Both the position numbers and the translations under genes were made by a program. Shown piece by piece: positions 25,579 through 34,540 of a DNA stretch of 64,000 bases. The stretch covers positions 1-64,000 of the forward strand of contig CALEQZ010000013.1 of NCBI GenBank assembly GCA_937908115.1, read 5' to 3'. The notes below the pieces were generated by a model, which worked only from the letters and a program-made list of their open reading frames with translations, was not told where the DNA came from and did no database searches. Source of the DNA: an uncultured Alcaligenaceae bacterium. GTDB lineage: Bacteria; Pseudomonadota; Gammaproteobacteria; Burkholderiales; Burkholderiaceae_B. Positions within the stretch are counted from its first letter, which is position 1, and every line of letters begins with the position of its first letter.

Positions 25579-26493
25579 CTATCGCGAAAAGGTTTCCACG
25601 ATCAGGCCGCGCAGCCACTGGTTGGCCGGGTCACGGTGCAGCCGGCGCGGCCAGAACAAATTGGTTTGCAGCGACGGCGCGTCGATCGGCGGCTCGAACG
25701 TGCGCAGGCCGAAGCGCATGGCCGCGTCCTGGGCGAGTTTTTCCGGCACGGTGGCCAATAGGTCCGTAGACGCAACGATATACGGCACCGCGCCGAAGTG
25801 CGGGACGCTGCAATGCCTGTCCAACACCACGCCGGCGCGTTCCAGCGCTTGGTTGATTTGCCCGTACGGCGCGGCGTGCGAAACGATCAAATGCGATTCG
25901 GCGGCGAAGGCCTTGCGCGTCATCGACGCGCGGACCCGCGGATGTCCGCGTCGGTACAGGGTCAGATAACCTTGGCGAAACAGCATGCGCTGGAACAGGC
26001 CCGCGCCCATGTCGTCATGTGCGCCGATGGCCAGGTCCACGCGGCCTGATTCCATTTCCCGGCGCAGCTGTGCGCCGGTCAGCCTGACCGAGTCAATGCG
26101 CACGTGCGGGGCAAGCTGCGCGCAGCGCTGCATCAGCGTGGGCATGAAATGGATTTCGCCGACATCGGACATGGCGATGCGAAACCGCCGCGTGCTGGCG
26201 GCTGGATCGAAGTCCACGCGCTCGGCCAGCATGTGCGTCAGCAACGCCAGCGCCTCGCCCACCGGCTCGGCCAGCCGCTCCGCGAGCGGCGTGGGCTGCA
26301 TGCCTTGCGCGGTCCGCACGAAGAGATCATCCCCGAAAGCCTGCCTCAGCCTGCGCAGCGCATTGCTGGCCGCCGGCTGCGACAGGCCCATCAGGCGCGC
26401 CACGGCGGAAATATTGCGTTGCTCGAGCAGGTGCTGGAACACCAAGAGCAAGTTCAAGTCCAGGTTGCGCAGGTCCTTGATGGGGTAGCGCAT
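25579..26493 (-). CDS. LysR family transcriptional regulator (NodD/PnbR-like)
   Basis: A 304-residue LysR-type regulator of the NodD/LeuO-like branch: MRYPIKDLRNLDLNLLLVFQ at the start, HTH SAVARLMGLSQPAASNALRR, then DDLFVRTAQGMQPTPLAERL, which marks this branch. The start at 26493 is preferred to 26505, which adds MERR. It is divergent from hmgA-fahA with 143 bp between, so control of homogentisate degradation is the simplest role. Confidence 0.92.
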   Translation of the reverse strand: MRYPIKDLRNLDLNLLLVFQHLLEQRNISAVARLMGLSQPAASNALRRLRQAFGDDLFVRTAQGMQPTPLAERLAEPVGEALALLTHMLAERVDFDPAASTRRFRIAMSDVGEIHFMPTLMQRCAQLAPHVRIDSVRLTGAQLRREMESGRVDLAIGAHDDMGAGLFQRMLFRQGYLTLYRRGHPRVRASMTRKAFAAESHLIVSHAAPYGQINQALERAGVVLDRHCSVPHFGAVPYIVASTDLLATVPEKLAQDAAMRFGLRTFEPPIDAPSLQTNLFWPRRLHRDPANQWLRGLIVETFSR

Positions 26494-26636
26494 GCGCCGC
26501 TCCACTATTCACGAAATTTATATCCGCTATTTTTACATTCATCTGGCATAAACACGGCCGGAACGCCAGAATGCGGGCATGCGAGGCGGCCGGGCGGCAA
26601 CGACCCGGCCGCCCTACACCGCCTGGAGGAACAGAC

Positions 26637-27935
26637 ATGACACTGGACTACCTGTCCGGCTTCGGCAATTCGCACGCCACCGAAGCCTTGCCCGGCGCGC
26701 TGCCGGTCGGCCGCAACTCGCCCCAACGCGTCGCCTACGGGTTGTACGCCGAGCAGCTTTCCGGCACCGCGTTCACCGCGCCCCGCGCGGAAAACCGCCG
26801 CAGCTGGCTGTACCGCATCCGGCCGGCCACGATGCACCAGCCGTTCGAGGCCTATTCGGGGGCCCGCGGCTGGCTGTCGGATTTCGGCACGCATCCGGTC
26901 ACGCCCAACCAAATGCGCTGGAGCCCCCTGCCGCTGCCGGAGGCGCCCACCGATTTCGTCGATGGCATGCAGACCTGGGCGGGCAACGGCAGCCCCCTGG
27001 AGCAGGCCGGCGTCGGCATCCACCTCTACGCCGCCAACCGCTCCATGCAAGGCCGGTTTTTCTACGACGCCGACGGCGAGCTGCTGATCGTGCCGCAGCT
27101 CGGCCGGCTGCGCCTGTGCACCGAGATGGGCGTGCTGGAGGTCGAGCCGCAGGAAATCGCCGTGCTGCCGCGCGGGGTGCGCGTGCGCGTAGAGCTGCCC
27201 GACGGGCAGGCACGCGGCTACGTGCTGGAGAACTACGGCGCGCCGCTGCGCCTGCCCGAGCTGGGACCGATCGGCTCCAATGGCTTGGCCAATGCCCGCG
27301 ATTTCCTCGCCCCGGTTGCCTGCTACGAGGACGTGGAAGGCGACTTCGAACTCATCGCCAAGTTCAGCGGCGGGTTGTGGCGCGCGGCCATCGACCACAG
27401 CCCGCTTGACGTCGTCGCCTGGCACGGCACGCACTACCCATACAAGTACGACCTGCGCCGCTTCAACGTGATCGGCTCGATTTCCTACGACCACCCCGAT
27501 CCCTCGATTTTCACGGTGCTGACCTCGCCGTCGGACACGCCGGGCACGGCCAACGTGGACTTTGCGGCGTTCGCCCCGCGCATCCTCGCCATGGAGGACA
27601 CCTTCCGCCCGCCCTGGTTCCACCGCAACGTGGCCAGCGAATTCATGGGTTTGGTCCACGGTGCCTATGACGCCAAGGCCGAAGGCTTCGTGCCCGGCGG
27701 CGCCAGCCTGCACAACTGCATGAGCGGACACGGCCCGGACGCGGAAACGTTCGAGAAAGCCTCGGCGGCCGACACGACCAAGCCCCAGGTGCTGCGCGAT
27801 ACGATGGCCTTCATGTTCGAGACCCGCCGGGTCATCCGTCCCACCCAGGCCGCGCTGGAATCGCCGCAACGCCAGGCCGATTACTATCTTTGCTGGCAAG
27901 GCCTGAAGAAGCACTTCGACCCGTCGCGCCGCTAG
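26637..27935 (+). CDS. hmgA: Homogentisate 1,2-dioxygenase
   Basis: HmgA opens the homogentisate ring to maleylacetoacetate in tyrosine and phenylalanine catabolism, using a mononuclear Fe(II). The 432-residue protein starts MTLDYLSGFGNSHATEA, and has the family blocks WLYRIRPA, the HYPYKYDLRRFN segment, and the iron-site region PPWFHRNVASEFMGLVHG, where His and Glu ligands sit; HNCMSGHGPD near the C-terminus is also conserved. GGAGGAAC precedes the ATG at 26637. It is co-directional with fahA 79 bp on; maleylacetoacetate isomerase is not in the window. Confidence 0.98.
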   Translation: MTLDYLSGFGNSHATEALPGALPVGRNSPQRVAYGLYAEQLSGTAFTAPRAENRRSWLYRIRPATMHQPFEAYSGARGWLSDFGTHPVTPNQMRWSPLPLPEAPTDFVDGMQTWAGNGSPLEQAGVGIHLYAANRSMQGRFFYDADGELLIVPQLGRLRLCTEMGVLEVEPQEIAVLPRGVRVRVELPDGQARGYVLENYGAPLRLPELGPIGSNGLANARDFLAPVACYEDVEGDFELIAKFSGGLWRAAIDHSPLDVVAWHGTHYPYKYDLRRFNVIGSISYDHPDPSIFTVLTSPSDTPGTANVDFAAFAPRILAMEDTFRPPWFHRNVASEFMGLVHGAYDAKAEGFVPGGASLHNCMSGHGPDAETFEKASAADTTKPQVLRDTMAFMFETRRVIRPTQAALESPQRQADYYLCWQGLKKHFDPSRR

Positions 27936-28014
27936 GCCATCCCGGCCGCAACCGGCGCCCGTGCTGCGGGCCGGCGGCGGCCGGCCTGACCGTTTCCGAT
28001 ATCCCCACGAGACC

Positions 28015-29334
28015 ATGTCCGCACTGAACGAAACCCACGATCCCGCGCTCAAGAGCTGGGTGCCCAGCGCCAACGGTGACGACACCGGCTTTCCCATCCA
28101 GAACCTGCCCTACGCCGTCTTCCGCCACCGCGGTCGCGACGAAGCGTGGCGCCCCGGGGTAGCGATCGGCTCGCAAATCGTCGACCTGGCGGCACTGGCC
28201 GCGCAACATCCCTTCGAGGGCGAGGCCGCGCAAGCGCTGGCCGCCTGCACCGGCACCACGCTCAACGCCCTGATGGCGCTTGGACAACCGGCGTGGTCGG
28301 CGTTGCGGCTGGCGCTGTCGCGCGCGCTTCGCGCTGGCAGCCCCCTGCAGGCGACGATCCAACCCCTGCTGGTCGACCAATCTGAAGCGGAATACACCGT
28401 GCCGGCGCGCATCGGCGACTACACCGATTTCTATATCTCGGTGCATCACGCCACTGCCGTGGGCAGGCAGTTCCGGCCGGACGCGCCGCTGCTGCCCAAC
28501 TACAAATGGGTGCCCATCGGCTACCACGGACGCGTCTCCAGCATCGGCGTCTCGGGCCAGGCATTTCCCCGTCCCATCGGCCAGACGCGCCCCACCGCCG
28601 AAGGCCAGCCCCCGGGCTTCGGGCCCTGCAAGCGGCTGGACTATGAGCTGGAGTTGGGCATTTTCGTCGGCCGCGGCAATGCGCAGGGTGAACCCATCGC
28701 CGTGGCACAGGCCGACGAGCACTTCTTCGGCATGTGCATCTTGAACGACTGGTCCGCACGCGATATCCAGGCATGGGAATACCAGCCACTCGGCCCCTTC
28801 CTGTCGAAGAACTTCGCCAGCACGATCTCGCCTTGGATCGTCACGGCCGAAGCGCTGGCGCCTTTCCGCACCGAATGGTCGCGCCCGGATGGCGATCCGC
28901 AGCCGCTACCCTATCTGGACAGCCCGCAGGTGCGCAGCGCTGGCGCCTACGACATCGAGTTGGAAGTGCTCATCAGCACGGAAAAATCGCGCGGGCAAGA
29001 TGCGCCGCCCGCGCAGCTGTCGCGCAGCAACTTCCGCCATGCCTACTGGACGGTCGCGCAGCTGCTGGCGCACCACACCGTCAACGGCTGCAACCTGCAG
29101 CCCGGCGACCTGTTGGGCACCGGCACGCTGTCCGGCCCTCAGCCTGAGGAAGCCGCCTCGCTGTTGGAGCTGACCGATGGCGGCAAGCGTCCCCTGGAGC
29201 TGCCCTGGGGCGAGCGCCGCACCTTCCTGGAAGACGGCGACCGCATCATCATTCGCGCCTATTGCGGCAAGCCCGGCTACCCGCGGATTGGGTTCGGCGA
29301 GTGCGCCGGCACGGTATTGCCGGCGCGCGGCTGA
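28015..29334 (+). CDS. fahA: Fumarylacetoacetase
   Basis: Hydrolyses fumarylacetoacetate to fumarate and acetoacetate, the last step of homogentisate breakdown. The 439-residue protein has the N-terminal SH3-like domain (residues 1-120) and the metal-dependent FAH domain: YTDFYISVHHATAVG carries the catalytic His and Asp, followed by NYKWVPIGYHGR and ELELGIFVGRGN with metal-binding acids, and ILNDWSARDIQAWEYQPLG. The start MSALNETHD is chosen by family length. The last 58 bp overlap the convergent sulfatase-family gene. Confidence 0.97.
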   Translation: MSALNETHDPALKSWVPSANGDDTGFPIQNLPYAVFRHRGRDEAWRPGVAIGSQIVDLAALAAQHPFEGEAAQALAACTGTTLNALMALGQPAWSALRLALSRALRAGSPLQATIQPLLVDQSEAEYTVPARIGDYTDFYISVHHATAVGRQFRPDAPLLPNYKWVPIGYHGRVSSIGVSGQAFPRPIGQTRPTAEGQPPGFGPCKRLDYELELGIFVGRGNAQGEPIAVAQADEHFFGMCILNDWSARDIQAWEYQPLGPFLSKNFASTISPWIVTAEALAPFRTEWSRPDGDPQPLPYLDSPQVRSAGAYDIELEVLISTEKSRGQDAPPAQLSRSNFRHAYWTVAQLLAHHTVNGCNLQPGDLLGTGTLSGPQPEEAASLLELTDGGKRPLELPWGERRTFLEDGDRIIIRAYCGKPGYPRIGFGECAGTVLPARG

Positions 29335-31307
29335 TCCCCCCGGGCACAGGCCTGTGACGCGGGCGGGCCAGGCGGGCCCGCCCCGTTGCAGTCGCCACCG
29401 CCCGCGGCGCGACGCACGCCCGACGGCAGCGGCCGGCGGTAGCGTTCCTCGCTATAGGCCCAGCTGGGCCATGTGGCGTGGGCAAGCGCCTCGCGCGCCA
29501 GCGCGGGGTCCAGCGGCCTTTCGTGATAGCTGTCCGGCACCATGTAGCGAAACTGGCGCGGGGCCTTGTCCGGCTCGAGCACGACCAGCTCGTCGCCTTT
29601 CAGGTAGCCATAGTTGTCGCCGTACTGCATCATCGCGCGGTTGGGGCTGCGCTGCGTCAGGTCCTGGCCAAGCATGGGATGGACGCAATCGATGCCCATC
29701 AACGACAGCAGCGTAGGGGCCAAGTCGATCTGGCTGACCAGCCGGTCGTCGCGGCGCGGCCGCACGTCGGCGCCCAGGATGAGCGCCGGGATTTGGAAGT
29801 GGCGAACGGGCACCAGGTTGGCGCCGAATACGCGCGCGTCATGGTCGGCCACGACCAGGAACAAGGTATTGCGCCAGTACGGCCGCCCGCGCGCCACCTT
29901 GAAGAACTGCCCCAGCGCCCAGTCCGCATAGCGCACGGCGTTCTCGTTGCTTGCCGGGTCGCCCACCGGCTGGATGCGCCCCGGCGGATATTCCCAAGGC
30001 GAGTGGTTGGACACGGTAAAGGCCAGCGTGAAAGTCGGCTGGTCGCCGCCGGCCCTCAGCAGCCGGTCCAACTGCCGGAACATGTCCTCGTCCGACGCCC
30101 CCCATGATCCCGTGAACACCGGATCGACGAAGCGCCTGCCGTCGACCACCTCATCGAAGCCGTTGGCGAGGAAGAAGCCGCGCATGTTGTCGAAATGCGC
30201 CTCGCCGCCGTAGACGAAGCGCGAGTGATAGCCGTGTTCGCCCAGCAATCCCGCGATCGTGAAGAACCCGGACTGCGCGCGCGGCAGCTTGAGCACTGCC
30301 TCGGCCGGCGTCGGCAAAAAGCCCGTGGTCAGGGCCTCCAGGCCGCGCACCGAACGCGTGCCCGTCGCGTAGGCCCGGCCGAACATCCAGCCCTGGCGGC
30401 CCAGTGCATCCAGGTTCGGCGTCAGGTCACGGCCGCCGAGGCTTGAGACGAACTGCGCGCCCAGGCTTTCCTCGACGATGATGACCAGGTTCAGCGGCCG
30501 GTCTCGGCGCGAGCCGGCGACCTGGCGATGCAGCGTGGGGATGCGCACATCCATGGGTGGGCCGCCCAGCCCTGCCGCGGCGCGCACGATGGCCGTGCTC
30601 TCGGCCGGATCCATTTCGCCATACAAGGCGTCGGCGGCACGCTCGTCTTTCATGCGGTAGGCCGCATGCGTGACGTTGTAGAAGGAATTGAGCGCCAGCG
30701 CGTTGACCATGGCGTCGCTGCTGAACGCCACCGTCGAGGGATTGATGGGCCGGTGCTGCAGCGTGCCGCGGATGGCCATCACGGCCACGGCCACGAGCAC
30801 GAGCGAAACGACCGGGCGCCGCCACATGCCCATGCGCGCATCGACCCGGCCGCGCACCGGCAGCAGCCACGCCCCCAGCCACATGAACGCCGCCAGCGCC
30901 GCCAGGGCAATGCCGATCTGGAGCTTGTAGCCATGCCAGAGCATGGCGGCCACTTCGTGCGGGTGAACCAGGTACTCGAAATACAGGCGGTTGGGGCGGG
31001 TGTCGTACTCCGCCAGGAACTGCGGCGTCGACACTTCCAGCAGCACCAGCAACAGCCAGCACAGGCGCAGCCACCAGGCGGCGGCCGCCACGGCGCCCGG
31101 GCGATGCCCCAACCAAGGTGACAGGGCCGCCGGAACCACGGTCATCATGCCCAGCATGACCAGGTCGATGCGCAGCCCGCCGGCGAGCACTGGCCAAAGC
31201 CCACCGGCTTGGACGACCCGGTCCCATTGCCAGGCCGACAGGCCCAGCCGCGACAGCGTCAGGAACAGCAGGCCGCCCAGGACGAAACGCAGCAGCAGCC
31301 GCCTCAT
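29277..31307 (-). CDS. LTA synthase family phosphotransferase/sulfatase, inner membrane
   Basis: A 676-residue protein with four to five N-terminal membrane segments (about residues 1-185) and a periplasmic sulfatase-fold domain from about 250 (LVIIVEESLGAQFVSSLGG with the metal-binding Glu, YATGTRSVRGLEALTTG with the nucleophile Thr region, VVADHDARVFG with His/Asp ligands). Gram-negative relatives transfer phosphoglycerol or phosphoethanolamine to glycans or lipids; the acceptor here is unknown. The last 55 or so residues are Gly/Pro/Ala-rich, do not look like the family, and overlap fahA by 58 bp in antisense, suggesting loss of an earlier stop codon. Confidence 0.87.
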   Translation of the reverse strand: MRRLLLRFVLGGLLFLTLSRLGLSAWQWDRVVQAGGLWPVLAGGLRIDLVMLGMMTVVPAALSPWLGHRPGAVAAAAWWLRLCWLLLVLLEVSTPQFLAEYDTRPNRLYFEYLVHPHEVAAMLWHGYKLQIGIALAALAAFMWLGAWLLPVRGRVDARMGMWRRPVVSLVLVAVAVMAIRGTLQHRPINPSTVAFSSDAMVNALALNSFYNVTHAAYRMKDERAADALYGEMDPAESTAIVRAAAGLGGPPMDVRIPTLHRQVAGSRRDRPLNLVIIVEESLGAQFVSSLGGRDLTPNLDALGRQGWMFGRAYATGTRSVRGLEALTTGFLPTPAEAVLKLPRAQSGFFTIAGLLGEHGYHSRFVYGGEAHFDNMRGFFLANGFDEVVDGRRFVDPVFTGSWGASDEDMFRQLDRLLRAGGDQPTFTLAFTVSNHSPWEYPPGRIQPVGDPASNENAVRYADWALGQFFKVARGRPYWRNTLFLVVADHDARVFGANLVPVRHFQIPALILGADVRPRRDDRLVSQIDLAPTLLSLMGIDCVHPMLGQDLTQRSPNRAMMQYGDNYGYLKGDELVVLEPDKAPRQFRYMVPDSYHERPLDPALAREALAHATWPSWAYSEERYRRPLPSGVRRAAGGGDCNGAGPPGPPASQACARGDQPRAGNTVPAHSPNPIRG

Positions 31308-31523
31308 CGCCGCGACACGCCTATCATCGCGGCATCGTGCGAGCGACGAGAAATGAAGGTAGGTGGGACGGCGTGGCCTGCGGCCCAGGCAAACTCCATG
31401 GACTTTCCCGATGCACCTGATTCAAAAGCAGCGGCAAGCCTACGGGCCCAGCCGGCCTGACGTCGCCAACTTTTTGTAACGAGGCACGAAGATCTGTGAC
31501 GGTCGATGGCGCAGGACGCAGTT

Positions 31524-31556
31524 GCGCGCCTGCCGCTGCACCGCCGGCAGGCGCGC
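31524..31556 (-). terminator. Strong hairpin downstream of the FAD-linked dehydrogenase gene
   Basis: A perfect 12-bp stem (GCGCGCCTGCCG at 31524-31535, partner at 31545-31556) with a 9-nt loop lies 13 bp beyond the stop at 31569. There is no U-tract, so it is a weak intrinsic terminator or an mRNA 3' protective stem. The rest of the spacer to 31307 shows nothing recognisable. Confidence 0.4.
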
Positions 31557-31568
31557 CGCAGCGCGTGG

Positions 31569-32984
31569 TTACGCCTGCAGCACCTTGCCGGGGTTCATCA
31601 GTCCCTGCGGGTCCAGCGCCTGCTTGATGCGGCGCATGAGGGACAGCTCGACCTCGCTCTTGTAGTTCGGCAGTTCGTCGCGCTTGAGCTGGCCGATGCC
31701 ATGCTCGGCGCTGATCGACCCCTGGTGCGCGTGCACGCTGAGATGCACGGTCGAATAAATCTCTGCTTGCAGGGCAAGCAGCTCGGCTTCGCTTTGCCCC
31801 TGGGCGCGCGCGACGTTGTAATGCAGGTTGCCGTCGCCCAGGTGCCCGAAGATCACGTTGCGCACGCCGGGAAAGCGCTTTTGCAGCGCGGCGTTGGTGG
31901 TATGCACGAACTCGGCGATTCGCGAAATGGGGATGGAGACGTCGTGCTTGATGCTCTTGCCCTGCTCGGCTTCGGCCAGCGGGATGCTTTCGCGCAGGTG
32001 CCACATCGCCTTGCTCTGCGACAGGTTCTCGGCGATCGCTGCGTCGATGACCAGGCCGTCCTCGATGGCCGCGCCCAGCACCGCCTCGAAGCGCTGCCGC
32101 GCATGGTCTTCGCTCTCGCTGTCGGACAATTCCAGCAACGCAAACCACGGCGCGCGCGCCGATTCGCCCTCGAAGGGCAGGCGCTGCTGCGGGAATTGCT
32201 GCACCACCAACTGCAGGCAATCGCCGGCCATCAGTTCATAGCCGGTCAGCGCGGCGCCGAAGCCCGCGCGCGCGCGCGTCAACAGTGCCACGGCAGCGTC
32301 GATGCTTTCCAATGCCAGCATGGCGGTGCACTGCGCCACCGGCAGCGGATAGAGCTTGAGCGTGGCCGCCGTGATGATGCCCAGCGTGCCTTCGCTGCCT
32401 ATGTACAAATCGCGCAGGTCGTAACCGGTGTTGTCCTTGCGCAGCCCGCGCAGGCCGTCCCAGATCTCCCCTTGGGGCGTGACCACCTCCAGGCCCAGCG
32501 CCAGCTCGCGCGCGTTGCCATAGCGAAGCACCGCCGTGCCGCCCGCGTTGGTAGCCAGGTTGCCGCCTATGGTGCAGCTGCCCTCGGCGCCCAGGCTCAA
32601 GGGGAAAAGCCGGCCCGCCTCGCGCGCGGCGTCCTGCACGGCCTGCAGGATGCAGCCGGCCTCGACGGTGATGGTGTCGTTGTCGGTATCGATGCCGCGC
32701 ACGCGGTTCATGCGCGCCAGCGAAATCACGACCGCGCGCCCGCCGTCGTCCGGCGTGGCGCCCCCGCACATGCTGGTGTTGCCGCCCTGCGCCACCATGG
32801 GCGCGCCGTGGCTGGCGCAAAGGCGCACGACGGCGGCGACCTCCTCCGTGCTGGCCGGCCTGACCACCGCCAGCGCCGAGCCGCGGTAGCGGCGCCGCCA
32901 GTCGACCAGATAGGGTTCGGCGGCTTCGCCGGTCAAGACATTGGGCTCGCCCAGCAGCCCCTGGAGTTCGGAAAGCAGGCTCAT
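31569..32984 (-). CDS. FAD-binding oxidoreductase (GlcD / D-2-hydroxyacid dehydrogenase type)
   Basis: A 471-residue vanillyl-alcohol-oxidase-fold flavoprotein. The FAD-binding PCMH domain is in the N-terminal half: VAQGGNTSMCGGATPDDGG, GCILQAVQDAAREAGRLFPL, and EGSCTIGGNLATNAGG, then LRKDNTGYDLRDLYIGSEGTL. The C-terminal FAD-oxidase domain has the catalytic FGHLGDGNLHYN and ISAEHGIGQLKRDEL motifs. Family members oxidise D-lactate, glycolate or D-2-hydroxyglutarate. It is transcribed alone and divergently from the phosphomannomutase gene. Confidence 0.92.
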   Translation of the reverse strand: MSLLSELQGLLGEPNVLTGEAAEPYLVDWRRRYRGSALAVVRPASTEEVAAVVRLCASHGAPMVAQGGNTSMCGGATPDDGGRAVVISLARMNRVRGIDTDNDTITVEAGCILQAVQDAAREAGRLFPLSLGAEGSCTIGGNLATNAGGTAVLRYGNARELALGLEVVTPQGEIWDGLRGLRKDNTGYDLRDLYIGSEGTLGIITAATLKLYPLPVAQCTAMLALESIDAAVALLTRARAGFGAALTGYELMAGDCLQLVVQQFPQQRLPFEGESARAPWFALLELSDSESEDHARQRFEAVLGAAIEDGLVIDAAIAENLSQSKAMWHLRESIPLAEAEQGKSIKHDVSIPISRIAEFVHTTNAALQKRFPGVRNVIFGHLGDGNLHYNVARAQGQSEAELLALQAEIYSTVHLSVHAHQGSISAEHGIGQLKRDELPNYKSEVELSLMRRIKQALDPQGLMNPGKVLQA

Positions 32985-33144
32985 CTCGCACCCTCTTGAA
33001 ACGCGGACGGCGGGCGAGCGCCCGCCGGTGACAACTGTATTGATTGTAGAACTACCTTACTTTGCTCAGCCGTCGGGCCGAAGGCCGGGCGCGGATGATG
33101 GGGGATAATGCAAGACCCCTTTTTCCGTTTCCTGTCAGGAACCC

Positions 33145-34536
33145 ATGGTGAACGCCGTACCGGCTTTTCCTACTTCCGCTTTCAAAGCCTACGACATCCG
33201 TGGCACCGTCCCCGACACGCTCGATTCGCGCTTCGCCCACGCGCTGGGACTGGCGCTGGCGCGCCGCGCGCATGCAGCCGGCGTGACCGCGCTGGTCGTG
33301 GGCCGCGACGGGCGCGCCAGCAGCCTGGACCTGTCTCTGGCGCTGCAGCAAGGCATCAACGACGGCGGGATCGATACGCTGGACATCGGCGAGGTCCCCA
33401 CGCCGCTGGTGTATTACGCCGCCCACGTCCATCGCACCGGTTCGGGCGTGGCCGTCACCGGCAGCCACAACCCCCCTGAGTACAACGGCTTCAAGATGAT
33501 GATGGCCGGCGCCACGCTGCACGGCCCGGCCATCGCCAGCCTGCGCGAGGAAATGGTCGCCGCGCCGCGGCCCGGGGTCGCACCGGGCAAGCGCCGCACG
33601 CTGGACCTGGTCGGCGACTACATCGATCGCATCACGGCAGACGTCCGCCTGGAGCGGCCGATGAAGATTGCCATCGACTGCGGCAACGGCGTGGCCGGCG
33701 CCGTCGCGCCCCGCCTATACCGCGCGCTGGGCTGCGACGTCGTCGAGCTGTATTGCGAGGTCGACGGCCGCTTTCCCAACCACCACCCCGACCCGGCCGA
33801 CCCGCGCAACCTCCAGGACCTGATCGCCTGCCTGCGCCAGACCGACTGCGAGGTCGGCCTGGCCTTCGACGGCGACGGCGACCGGTTGGGCGTGGTCACG
33901 CGGTCCGGCCAGATCGTCTGGCCGGACCGCCAGCTCATCCTGTATGCCCGCGATGTGCTGGCGCGCAACCCGGGCGCCACCATCCTCTACGATGTCAAGT
34001 GCAGCCGGCACGTGGGGTTGGCGGTGCGCCAGGCCGGCGGCAACCCGCTGATGTGGCAGACCGGGCATTCCCTGATCAAGGCCAAGCTGGCCGAAACGGG
34101 CGCCCCCCTTGCAGGAGAGATGAGTGGCCATATTTTCTTCAAGGAGCGCTGGTTCGGCTTCGACGACGGGCTCTACGCGGGCGCACGGCTGCTGGAAATC
34201 CTTTCCCGGACGGCCGATCCGTCGTCGCAGCTGGAGGCGCTGCCTCAGGCGCTGTCGACGCCGGAGCTGAAGCTGCCCATGGCCGAAGGCGAGCCGCATG
34301 CCCTGATCGCGGCCCTGCAAAAGCATGGGCGCTTCGAGGGCGCCCTCGACGTGGTGACCATAGATGGGGTGCGCGCCGAATACCCGGATGGATTCGGGCT
34401 GGCGCGGGCCTCCAACACCACGCCGGTGGTCGTCCTGCGCTTCGAGGCCGACACGCCCCAGGCCCTGGAGCGCATCCAGGACGACTTCCGCAAACAACTG
34501 CTGGCGCTTGCGCCCGGCGCCAAGCTGCCCTTCTAA
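33145..34536 (+). CDS. Phosphomannomutase/phosphoglucomutase
   Basis: A 463-residue alpha-D-phosphohexomutase of the AlgC/ManB type, interconverting 6- and 1-phosphates of mannose and glucose for sugar-nucleotide synthesis. The motifs are AFKAYDIRGTVPD at the N-terminus, the phosphoserine loop AVTGSHNPPEYNGFKM, the metal loop FDGDGDRLG, the sugar loop GEMSGHIFF and the phosphate loop RASNTTPVVVLRFE. AlgC-type enzymes act in LPS and exopolysaccharide synthesis. It is 4 bp before pgi, so the two are one transcript at the edge of the surface-sugar locus. Confidence 0.94.
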   Translation: MVNAVPAFPTSAFKAYDIRGTVPDTLDSRFAHALGLALARRAHAAGVTALVVGRDGRASSLDLSLALQQGINDGGIDTLDIGEVPTPLVYYAAHVHRTGSGVAVTGSHNPPEYNGFKMMMAGATLHGPAIASLREEMVAAPRPGVAPGKRRTLDLVGDYIDRITADVRLERPMKIAIDCGNGVAGAVAPRLYRALGCDVVELYCEVDGRFPNHHPDPADPRNLQDLIACLRQTDCEVGLAFDGDGDRLGVVTRSGQIVWPDRQLILYARDVLARNPGATILYDVKCSRHVGLAVRQAGGNPLMWQTGHSLIKAKLAETGAPLAGEMSGHIFFKERWFGFDDGLYAGARLLEILSRTADPSSQLEALPQALSTPELKLPMAEGEPHALIAALQKHGRFEGALDVVTIDGVRAEYPDGFGLARASNTTPVVVLRFEADTPQALERIQDDFRKQLLALAPGAKLPF

Positions 34537-34540
34537 GAAC

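Noticed and set aside
31524..31556. 12-bp hairpin as part of an integron or IS end
   Set aside because: No transposase, no second copy and no target duplication; it lies at a gene 3' end and is better read as a stem-loop.
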